Part shown: piece after piece, positions 29,810 to 35,905 of the stretch
How the letters are laid out: every line of letters begins with the position of its first letter
Numbering within the stretch: the first letter of the stretch is position 1
DNA from: an uncultured Anaerolineae bacterium
GTDB lineage: Bacteria; Chloroflexota; Anaerolineae; J036; Brachytrichaceae
Direction of reading: 5' to 3'
Assembly: GCA_938034415.1 (NCBI GenBank)
Contig: CALHLE010000060.1
Location: 1-35,905 of the forward strand
Length of the DNA: 35,905 bases
The notes under the pieces: generated by a model
Told to the model about the DNA's origin: nothing
Databases searched by the model: none
What the model saw: the letters and a program-made list of their open reading frames with translations, nothing else
Made by a program: the position numbers and the translations under genes

Positions 29810-29825
29810 CTGGTCACCTGACCAG
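29810..29825. repeat. Perfect 16-bp inverted repeat
   Basis: CTGGTCA-CC-TGACCAG lies just after the small membrane peptide gene and 203 bp before maeB. It may be an operator or a short hairpin; there is no T-run for a terminator. The rest of 29801-30028 has a GC-rich dyad (CCGGCG at 29901-29906, CGCCGG at 29925-29930) and nothing else I can identify. Confidence 0.5.
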
Positions 29826-30015
29826 AGCAGAACCGATCGCATCACGGATGCGCTGCGACAGCGCCGAGCGTAGGTTCATGGCGCGGGCTGGCCATTGACG
29901 CCGGCGGCTGCGCGCCGCGCGAGGCGCCGGATACCGCACAATGAGGCTACGGGCAAGAGCGCCATGGCCGCCAATCTGCCGTCACGGTTCGCCAGCCCTC
30001 ACCGAAATTGAGTTG

Positions 30016-30022
30016 AAAGGAG
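30016..30022 (+). promoter_or_regulatory. Shine-Dalgarno AAAGGAG for maeB
   Basis: Lies 6 nt before ATG 30029 and fixes the start of the N-terminal maeB fragment. Confidence 0.65.
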
Positions 30023-30028
30023 TAAGCC

Positions 30029-30406
30029 ATGTCTCGCACTCATGGAAGCGCCATCGGACTCGAATCGTTGGAATACCACCGGCGCGCGCCGCGGGGCAAG
30101 TTGGAAATCACCCCCACAAAACCTTGCGCCACACAACACGACCTGACGCTGGCCTACAGCCCAGGCGTTGCAGAACCTTGCCTGGCAATCTACGAACGTC
30201 CTGACGACATCTACGAATACACTGCCAAGGGCAACCTAGTTGCTGTGATCAGCAACGGCACGGCGGTGCTCGGCCTCGGCAACATCGGCGCAGCGGCCGG
30301 CAAGCCGGTAATGGAAGGCAAGGCCCTGCTATTTAAGCGCTTCGCCGACGTGGACAGCATAGACATCGAGCTAGCCACTGAGGACCCGGATGCGTCGCAG
30401 CAGTGA
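30029..30406 (+). CDS. maeB: NADP-malic enzyme MaeB, N-terminal fragment (frameshifted)
   Basis: First 125 residues of a MaeB-type malic enzyme, which decarboxylates malate to pyruvate. It holds the malic domain start with the active-site tyrosine region [10 protein letters not shown] and the lysine region [14 protein letters not shown]. The frame is correct up to ATEDPD and then runs into TGA at 30404-30406. The homologous sequence resumes in the -1-relative frame at once ([14 protein letters not shown]). Adding the missing bases gives a 758-residue protein, against 759 in E. coli MaeB. A good ribosome binding site indicates the gene was functional until recently, or that the break is a sequence error. 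Confidence 0.85.
   Translation: MSRTHGSAIGLESLEYHRRAPRGKLEITPTKPCATQHDLTLAYSPGVAEPCLAIYERPDDIYEYTAKGNLVAVISNGTAVLGLGNIGAAAGKPVMEGKALLFKRFADVDSIDIELATEDPDASQQ
30391..30406 (+). other. Frameshift site in maeB
   Basis: Between the Asp of DPD and the Glu of MEP there are 23 nt where the family has 27 (nine codons in E. coli MaeB). Loss of 4 nt fits, for example TTCG from a TTCGTCG run now reading TCG. The stop TGA overlaps a GTG start (GTGA) at 30403-30406. Confidence 0.75.
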
Positions 30407-32301
30407 AGCTGATGGAGCCGAGCTTTGGCGGCATCAACCTCGAAGACATCAAAGCGCCGGAGTGCTTTTACATCGAGGAGCGGCTGCGCGCCGAGATGAA
30501 CATCCCGGTGATGCACGACGACCAACACGGCACGGCGATCATCTCCGGCGCGGCGCTGCTGAACGCCTGCGAGATCGTCGGCAAGCGACTGTCCGACGTG
30601 CGCATCGTGATCAACGGCGCCGGCGCGTCGGCCATCGCCTGCGCCAATTTCTACATCGCGCTGGGCGCGCGCCGCGAGCACATCCTCATGTGCGATAGCA
30701 AAGGCGTGATCTACCAGGGCCGCACCGCTGGCATGAACCCGTATAAAGCGGCCTTCGCCGCCGACACGCCGCTGCGCACGCTCGAGCAAGCCATCGCCGG
30801 CGCCGACGTGTTCGTTGGGCTATCGGTCGCCGGGGCGGTGACCCCAGCGATGGTGAAAACGATGGCGTCGCGCCCAATCATCTTTGCCATGGCTAACCCC
30901 GATCCGGAGATCGGTTACGAAGAAGCCAAAGCTGCGCGGCCGGATGCTATTGTCGCCACCGGACGCAGCGACTACCCCAACCAAGTCAACAACGTGTTGG
31001 GCTTCCCGTTCATCTTCCGCGGCGCGCTTGACGTGCGCGCCACTCAGATCAACGAAGCGATGAAAGTCGCCGCTGCTCACGCGCTGGCCGCGCTGGCGCG
31101 TCAGGACGTGCCCGACGAAGTTGTGAAGGCCTACGGCTTGGAGCGCCTGAGCTTCGGCCCGGATTACCTCATCCCTAAACCGCTCGACCCGCGCGTGCTG
31201 TTGTGGGAAGCGCCGGCGGTTGCGCAAGCGGCGATGAACTCCGGCGTCGCGCGCATCCAGATAGACATCGCGGCCTACCGCCAGCAACTGGAGGCGCGTC
31301 TGGGCAAGAGCCGCGAGATGATGCGCATCATTTACAACAAGGCCGCCGCCAATCCAAAGCGGATTGTGCTGGCGGAGGGTGAGCACGAGAAGGTCATCCG
31401 CGCAGCGCGCCAGCTTGTGGACGAAGGCATCGCTCACCCCATCCTGCTGGGCGACGCACACGTCATCCTGCGCAAAGCGCGCGAGCTCAACCTCGACGTG
31501 TCGGATATCCAGGTGCTGGATCTGCGCACGTCGCCCGACCGCGATCGTTACGCCGAGCGCATCTACGCGCTGCGTCAGCGCAAGGGGGTGACGGCCAGCG
31601 AAGCGCGCGAATTGATCGCCAACCCGAACTACTTCGCAGCCGTGATGGTGGCGCTGGGAGACGCAGACGGCATGATCTCCGGCCTCAGCCTGCACTACCC
31701 CGACGTGATGCGGCCGGCGCTGCGCATCATCGGCGTGAGCGACGGCAATCAGATCGCCGCCGGCGTATACATGGTGACCTTGAAGGAGCGGGTGCTGTTC
31801 TTCGCCGACACGACGGTGAACATTGATGTGGACGCCGAGAAGCTGGCCGAGATCGCCTTACTCACCGCCAACTTAGCGCGCCAGTTCGACGTCGAGCCGC
31901 GCATCGCCATGCTCAGCTTCTCCAGCTTCGGGAGCACACGCCATCCGCGTGCTGAGATGGTGCGCCAGGCCGTCGAAATCGCGCGACGGCGCGCGCCCGG
32001 CTTGCACATCGAAGGCGAGCTGATGGCGGACACAGCGCTCTCCGAGGAGCTGCTGCGCGACTATCCGTTCAACACGCTCGGCCAGCCGGCCAACGTGCTC
32101 ATCTTCCCCAACCTCGAAGCCGGCAACATCGCCTACAAGCTGATGCGCGAGCTGGCGCATGCGGAAGTGGTCGGCCCGATCCTGGTGGGCATGCGGCGGC
32201 CGGTGCACGTGTTACAGCGCGGCGATTCGGTGCGGAGCATCGTCAATCTGGCTGCGCTGGCCGTAGTCGAGGCGCAACGCATGGACAACGCGCGCGCCTA
32301 G
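30403..32301 (+). CDS. maeB: Malic enzyme MaeB, remaining malic domain plus phosphotransacetylase-like domain (frameshifted)
   Basis: The larger part of MaeB, 632 residues from GTG 30403. It carries the metal/substrate region HDDQHGTAI, the NADP-binding [12 protein letters not shown] (about residues 73-84) and [11 protein letters not shown]-like catalytic loop. From about residue 320 it has a phosphotransacetylase-like domain ([32 protein letters not shown]). In studied MaeB proteins that domain is regulatory and senses acetyl-CoA, not catalytic. The GTG overlaps the stop of the N-terminal fragment as GTGA, so a separate product by coupled restart is conceivable, but no ribosome binding site is evident. 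Without the first 125 residues it would lack the active-site Tyr and Lys and be inactive alone. Confidence 0.85.
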   Translation: MKLMEPSFGGINLEDIKAPECFYIEERLRAEMNIPVMHDDQHGTAIISGAALLNACEIVGKRLSDVRIVINGAGASAIACANFYIALGARREHILMCDSKGVIYQGRTAGMNPYKAAFAADTPLRTLEQAIAGADVFVGLSVAGAVTPAMVKTMASRPIIFAMANPDPEIGYEEAKAARPDAIVATGRSDYPNQVNNVLGFPFIFRGALDVRATQINEAMKVAAAHALAALARQDVPDEVVKAYGLERLSFGPDYLIPKPLDPRVLLWEAPAVAQAAMNSGVARIQIDIAAYRQQLEARLGKSREMMRIIYNKAAANPKRIVLAEGEHEKVIRAARQLVDEGIAHPILLGDAHVILRKARELNLDVSDIQVLDLRTSPDRDRYAERIYALRQRKGVTASEARELIANPNYFAAVMVALGDADGMISGLSLHYPDVMRPALRIIGVSDGNQIAAGVYMVTLKERVLFFADTTVNIDVDAEKLAEIALLTANLARQFDVEPRIAMLSFSSFGSTRHPRAEMVRQAVEIARRRAPGLHIEGELMADTALSEELLRDYPFNTLGQPANVLIFPNLEAGNIAYKLMRELAHAEVVGPILVGMRRPVHVLQRGDSVRSIVNLAALAVVEAQRMDNARA

Positions 32302-32334
32302 GCCAGGGAAGGGCAACTGGCAACCCACTGCTGG

Positions 32335-32340
32335 TAGCAT
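32335..32340 (+). promoter_or_regulatory. -10-like box TAGCAT before the first GT-C gene
   Basis: TAGCAT ends 7 nt before GTG 32348, and no ribosome binding site is present, consistent with leaderless transcription. Confidence 0.4.
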
Positions 32341-32347
32341 CATCCCT

Positions 32348-34000
32348 GTGCGCAATCCGAGATCGCCATCTTTACCCACCGAGCGGCGCTGGCTGCGCAA
32401 CGCAGCGCTGGCGCTTGGCGCGCTGGCGCTCGGTGCGCTGGCCGCGCCTCAGCTCGTGTATCCCTTCGGCCACGACCAGGGCATCTTCTCAGCATGCGGC
32501 GATGTGATCCGGCGCGGCGGCGTGCCGATCCGCGACTGCTTTGAGAGCAAAGGGCCAGGTGTGATGGTGCTCTATGCCGTCGCGCTCTCGATCGCATTCA
32601 GCACGGTTGCCGTGCACGCCTTCACGTTAGCCTGGCAGGCAGTCACAGCGGCGCTCGTGGGCTGGACGGCGCGTGCGATGTTCCATCCGTCTGCAGCGCT
32701 GCCCGCTGCCGCGTTCTACTGGCTGATCTACGCCGGCATCAACTACTGGTCTATGAACCAGGCCGAGACGTTCTCGAATCTGTTCATCGTGCTGGCGCTG
32801 TATCTGGCCTGGCGCGGCGTGGGCGACTCACCACAATCGGCGCTTGACCTGCGCCGGCTGTTCATCAGCGGCATCAGCGCAGGCGTCTTGATGTGGTTCA
32901 AGTACACCTTTGGCCTGCAGATCGCGGCGATCGGCGCAGGTCTGCTGTTGCACATCGGGTTACGCACGCGCTCGCTGCGGGAGATGCTGCGCGGGGGCGT
33001 CGCGTTTGCAGCCGGCGCAATTACGATCAACGCGCTCGTGCTGATCTATTTTGCGCTGGCCGGCGGCATCCCGGCGTTGATCGAGCAACTGAACGTCTTC
33101 CGCGAGCTGTTCCCGCTCGGCCCACCGCGCACCTTCCCGGAGATCGTGCAATTTCTGTGGCGTTTTACCGATAACGGCGCCGACCTCACCGGCGATTACA
33201 AGGCGACGGTAGCACAGTGGACGTTCTTCGGCGGCGGCTTCCCCTTGCTGTTCGTCCTTGCCATCTTCGGCAGCGCGCGTTTCATTCGTCCGGCCACGGG
33301 CGATGGACTGGCGCGTTACGCCTACCTGGTTGGGCTGTTCGTCGCCGGCCTTGCGGTGGTCGCCATCCAAGCCAAGTATGTGCAGTACCACTTCACCATC
33401 CTTCACGGGCCGTTGGCCATCATGGCCGGCGGCGGCGTCGCGGCAGCAGGGCTGTGGCTGCACGAGCCAAGCATCGCTCGGCGAATATCAGGCGCGCTGG
33501 GCGGGCTGGTCGGCGTCGCCGCATTTGCCTTGCTTAGCGCGCGCATGTTGCCGTGGGTGTATGACACCTACATCAACGTAATCGTGCAGGGCAAATCGCT
33601 GCGCGAGATCCACCTGGAGAGTCGCGTCGCGCCGCAGCTCTACGTGGCCGATTACATCGTCGCGCATACCGGGCCGGATGAAACGATCAGCTTGTTCGCC
33701 GACGCGCCGTGGGTCTATATGCTCACGCAGCGGCGCAACGCCACGCGATTTCCTTTCGCCGACGTATGGGCGCCGGCGCACGGCTCCTGGACGAACGCCG
33801 AGTTCGGCCGGCAATTCTACGAACAGATCGTCGCCAACCGGCCAACCTATTTCATCCTTACACGGGACGATTACCCCTGGCTGGGCGTGCGGCACATTGA
33901 CAACTGGAAACGGCTGACCGACCTACACGCCTACGTGGAGGCTAACTACCGCTACGAGGCGGAGAACGGGCCGTTTCTGCTCTTCCGCCGCAAGGAGTGA
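32348..34000 (+). CDS. GT-C-like membrane glycosyltransferase-family protein, copy 1
   Basis: A 550-residue protein starting at GTG with about nine to ten membrane segments. The first outer loop carries HDQGIFSACGDVIRRGG followed by RDCFESKGPG. This resembles the acidic first loop of GT-C enzymes (ArnT/PMT-like, GT39/GT83), where Asp is catalytic. The C-terminal 120 residues form a soluble domain (VADYIVAHTGPDETISLFAD..YVEANYRYEAENGPFLLFRRK). The donor would be a polyprenyl-linked sugar and the acceptor lipid, protein or polysaccharide; neither can be read from the sequence. It is a tandem paralogue of the next gene, 6 nt downstream. Confidence 0.8.
   Translation: MRNPRSPSLPTERRWLRNAALALGALALGALAAPQLVYPFGHDQGIFSACGDVIRRGGVPIRDCFESKGPGVMVLYAVALSIAFSTVAVHAFTLAWQAVTAALVGWTARAMFHPSAALPAAAFYWLIYAGINYWSMNQAETFSNLFIVLALYLAWRGVGDSPQSALDLRRLFISGISAGVLMWFKYTFGLQIAAIGAGLLLHIGLRTRSLREMLRGGVAFAAGAITINALVLIYFALAGGIPALIEQLNVFRELFPLGPPRTFPEIVQFLWRFTDNGADLTGDYKATVAQWTFFGGGFPLLFVLAIFGSARFIRPATGDGLARYAYLVGLFVAGLAVVAIQAKYVQYHFTILHGPLAIMAGGGVAAAGLWLHEPSIARRISGALGGLVGVAAFALLSARMLPWVYDTYINVIVQGKSLREIHLESRVAPQLYVADYIVAHTGPDETISLFADAPWVYMLTQRRNATRFPFADVWAPAHGSWTNAEFGRQFYEQIVANRPTYFILTRDDYPWLGVRHIDNWKRLTDLHAYVEANYRYEAENGPFLLFRRKE
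33992..33997 (+). promoter_or_regulatory. Shine-Dalgarno AAGGAG for the second GT-C gene
   Basis: Lies 9 nt before ATG 34007, inside the last codons of the first copy, coupling the two genes. Confidence 0.55.
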
Positions 34001-34006
34001 GCGCAC

Positions 34007-35584
34007 ATGAGATGGGTAAAGGTCGGTCTGACGGCGATTGCCGCGCTCGGTCTGCTGGCCGTCGGATTGCCGCAGGTCTGGTATCCGATGTGGTTTGACC
34101 AAGGGGCGTTCGCCGCGTGCGGCGACGTGATCCGGCGGGGCGGCGTCTTTTTGCGCGATTGCTGGGATGTGCGCGGACCGCTCACGCCGGCGCTCTATGC
34201 GTTGGCGGCGGCGATCAGCCCGACGCAGCCGGCTGTGTTCGCCTTCAACTTAGCTTGGCAGGCTGCTTCGGCCATCTTGCTTGGCGTGCTGGCCTGGCGC
34301 ATGTTCGGCTGCCGAATCGCCGGCGCAGCAACCGGCGCGCTGCTTTGGCTGACCATGGCCACGCTGAACTATTGGTCGGTCGCGCAGGCCGAGGGATTCG
34401 CCAACCTGTTCTTCATCGCGGCGACGCTGTGCGCCTGGGAATCAGGGCAGCACCTAGGCCGACGGCAGGCGCGCTGGCTCTTCGCCGGCGGCGCATTCGC
34501 CGGCGCGTTGTTCTGGTTCAAGTATCCCTTCGCGCTTTACGCCATTGTGCTCATGGTTTGGGCGCTGGCGCAGCGCAGGCACATCGGCGCGGCCGCGTCG
34601 GTTGGCGCCGGCGCAGCGCTCATGGCCGGCCTGGGTTTCGTCTACTTCCTTGCCCATGGCGCGTTCGATGATCTGCTGCTGCATCTGCGCTACGCCGTTG
34701 CCAACTTTCACGACAAACCGCTGGACGAGCGCTGGGAATGGCTCACCGGCCTGTTCTGGATTGAGATCACGACGTTCGCGCAGATCGGCAGCACACCCAC
34801 CGCCGGCTTCAAGGACACCGTGCCCCAAGTGCAATGGCTGGGGCGCGGCTATCCATTCATCCTGCTGCTGGTCGCCTGGGGCACATTGCGGTCGCTGTGG
34901 GACGACGCGCGACGCGAAGCCGGCGGGCTGGCCATCATCTGGCTGTTGACGACCTTGGCGCTGAACATCTGGCAGGGTCATTCCTATCGCTACCATTTCA
35001 TCATCTGGCTGCCGCCGATGGCGCTGCTGGCCGGTGCGGCGCTGACCGACCTGAGCAAAGCCGCTCTGCTCACGCGCGCGGCTGCGCCGGCGCTGTTCAT
35101 CGCGGCTGCGGCCGGCCAAGTACTCACGATGTGGCCGTGGATGCGCGACGCCTATGACAACATCGTCACACAAGGCAAGTCGCCGCGCGCGCTGCACATC
35201 GAATCGAAGGAGTCGGCACAGTTACTGCTGGCCGAGTTCCTGCGCGATAACGCCGCGCCGGGGGAGCGCATCGCCGTGTTCAGCGATACGCCGGTTGTCT
35301 ACTTCTTGGCGCAACGCCCAAACGCGACGCGCTTCCCATACCTGCGCTGGGCCGACGAGTCGCGCGACGCCACTGCGCGCGCGGCGCTGGCCGAGGCTTA
35401 CCTCGGCGACCTGACACGCCATCCGCCGCGCTTCTTCGTACTCAGCCGGGACGGCTTCCCATGGGAAACGGCGCGCTTCATCGAGACGTGGAAGCGCATG
35501 CCGGAGGTCCACCGCTTCGTCGAGGCGAACTACGAGTTCATCGGAGAGAACGGGCCGTACCTCTTGTTTCGGCGGCGATCGTGA
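34007..35584 (+). CDS. GT-C-like membrane glycosyltransferase-family protein, copy 2
   Basis: A 525-residue paralogue of the preceding gene, with the same layout: first outer loop FDQGAFAACGDVIRRGG then RDCWDVRGP, about nine to ten membrane segments, then a soluble C-terminal domain ending FVEANYEFIGENGPYLLFRRR. GDVIRRGGV and the chain end are almost the same in both copies while most of the rest differs, so the duplication is old. The KGPG of copy 1 is RGPL here, which may reflect a changed donor or acceptor. Translation is coupled to copy 1. The reaction is unknown. Confidence 0.8.
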   Translation: MRWVKVGLTAIAALGLLAVGLPQVWYPMWFDQGAFAACGDVIRRGGVFLRDCWDVRGPLTPALYALAAAISPTQPAVFAFNLAWQAASAILLGVLAWRMFGCRIAGAATGALLWLTMATLNYWSVAQAEGFANLFFIAATLCAWESGQHLGRRQARWLFAGGAFAGALFWFKYPFALYAIVLMVWALAQRRHIGAAASVGAGAALMAGLGFVYFLAHGAFDDLLLHLRYAVANFHDKPLDERWEWLTGLFWIEITTFAQIGSTPTAGFKDTVPQVQWLGRGYPFILLLVAWGTLRSLWDDARREAGGLAIIWLLTTLALNIWQGHSYRYHFIIWLPPMALLAGAALTDLSKAALLTRAAAPALFIAAAAGQVLTMWPWMRDAYDNIVTQGKSPRALHIESKESAQLLLAEFLRDNAAPGERIAVFSDTPVVYFLAQRPNATRFPYLRWADESRDATARAALAEAYLGDLTRHPPRFFVLSRDGFPWETARFIETWKRMPEVHRFVEANYEFIGENGPYLLFRRRS

Positions 35585-35699
35585 TCGGCCAGCCGCGCCA
35601 TAGAAGCTCGACATATCGTTTTGCGCAACATTTTTGCCGGCGGCGGCACCTACGCGCGCCATCATATTCCCGCCTGCTTGCATTTCCTGAGCTCTCGAA

Positions 35700-35705
35700 T
35701 ACCAT
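35700..35705 (+). promoter_or_regulatory. -10-like box TACCAT before the ABC ATPase gene
   Basis: TACCAT ends 8 nt before ATG 35714; TTGCAT lies 16 nt upstream as a weak -35. The 129 nt between the GT-C gene and the ABC gene hold nothing else recognisable. Confidence 0.45.
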
Positions 35706-35713
35706 CTGATGCG

Positions 35714-35905
35714 ATGCCTATCAGCTCCGAAAGAGCGCCGATCCTAGAGATGCGGCGCATCTCCAAACGCTTTGACGCAACTCAGGCGCTTAACAACGTC
35801 TCGCTGACCCTATATCCGGGCGAAGTCCACGCCTTGCTTGGCGAGAACGGCGCCGGCAAATCCACCCTGATCAAGATCATGACCGGCATCCACCAGCCCG
35901 ACGCC
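35714..35905 (+). CDS. Sugar ABC transporter ATP-binding protein, N-terminal part (runs off window)
   Basis: The first 64 residues of an ABC ATPase; the frame is open at the window edge. [19 protein letters not shown] is followed by [16 protein letters not shown] (Walker A) and [12 protein letters not shown]. The [19 protein letters not shown] wording is typical of the double-domain ATPases of sugar importers (RbsA/MglA/XylG, about 500 residues) and of the related BmpA-type nucleoside systems. The substrate cannot be told from this part. The short space and a new -10 box suggest it starts its own operon. Its position next to carbohydrate genes agrees with sugar import. Confidence 0.85.
   Translation, partial: MPISSERAPILEMRRISKRFDATQALNNVSLTLYPGEVHALLGENGAGKSTLIKIMTGIHQPDA

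Noticed and set aside
29605-29898. 97-residue plus-strand frame overlapping the flavodoxin stop as ATGA
   Set aside because: The overlap looks like coupling, but the product is Arg/His-rich without structure; the 53-residue hydrophobic frame in the same place is more protein-like.
29901-29930. GC-rich dyad CCGGCG...CGCCGG as a terminator
   Set aside because: No T-run follows and such short GC dyads are common by chance in this composition.
30820-31695. 291-residue minus-strand frame opposite maeB
   Set aside because: Antisense of recognised malic enzyme and phosphotransacetylase-like domains.

Overview
The window is a GC-rich, densely packed bacterial chromosome segment with no rRNA, tRNA, phage, insertion sequence or CRISPR array that I could find. 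The best guess at origin is a Chloroflexota (Anaerolineae-like) bacterium. The clues are a DUF2298/'YYY'-type membrane protein, DUF4352, YesL-like and SUMF1-like lipoprotein genes, a SUMF1/RuvB/YacP neighbourhood, and many starts that look leaderless (a TANNNT -10 box ending 6-10 nt before the start codon). This taxonomic call is an inference from gene content, not from a marker gene.

Layout. (1) 1-6709: carbohydrate and sugar-acid catabolism. It holds the C-terminal part of a GH31 alpha-xylosidase/alpha-glucosidase, a galactonate-dehydratase-type enolase-superfamily enzyme with all its metal ligands, two short-chain dehydrogenases and, after a broken membrane/DUF4352 gene, a fumarylacetoacetate-hydrolase-family enzyme. 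Together these resemble a non-phosphorylative aldose/aldonate pathway. (2) 6761-13731, minus strand: a helicase-associated-like protein, a YesL-like membrane protein, PriA, a SUMF1-like lipoprotein lacking the catalytic cysteines, and RuvB. (3) 13795-19191, plus strand: a YacP/NYN protein, a 1139-residue protein without signal peptide (transglycosylase, C39-like peptidase, SH3-like segments, clan-A-like glycoside hydrolase), and two closely linked unrecognised genes. This is the most novel-looking part. (4) 19184-25350: GH4 alpha-galactosidase on the minus strand, then threonine synthase, a DUF2298 membrane protein and a CE7 acetyl-xylan esterase. (5) 25435-32301: pyruvate:ferredoxin oxidoreductase, a flavodoxin-domain protein, a 53-residue membrane peptide and a frameshifted MaeB malic enzyme. 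(6) 32348-35905: two tandem paralogous GT-C-like membrane proteins and the start of a sugar ABC-transporter ATPase.

How the genes fit together: GH31, GH4 and CE7 would debranch and deacetylate plant hemicellulose or its oligomers. The aldonate dehydratase, dehydrogenases and FAH-family enzyme would oxidise released sugars towards central metabolism, where PFOR and malic enzyme act. The partial ABC ATPase is probably a sugar importer.

Two genes are interrupted in this sequence. The DUF4352 membrane protein has one in-frame TAA (5657-5659) after which the same frame continues to 5830. maeB has a frameshift near 30391-30406, best explained by loss of 4 nt. Either may be a real mutation or a sequence error.
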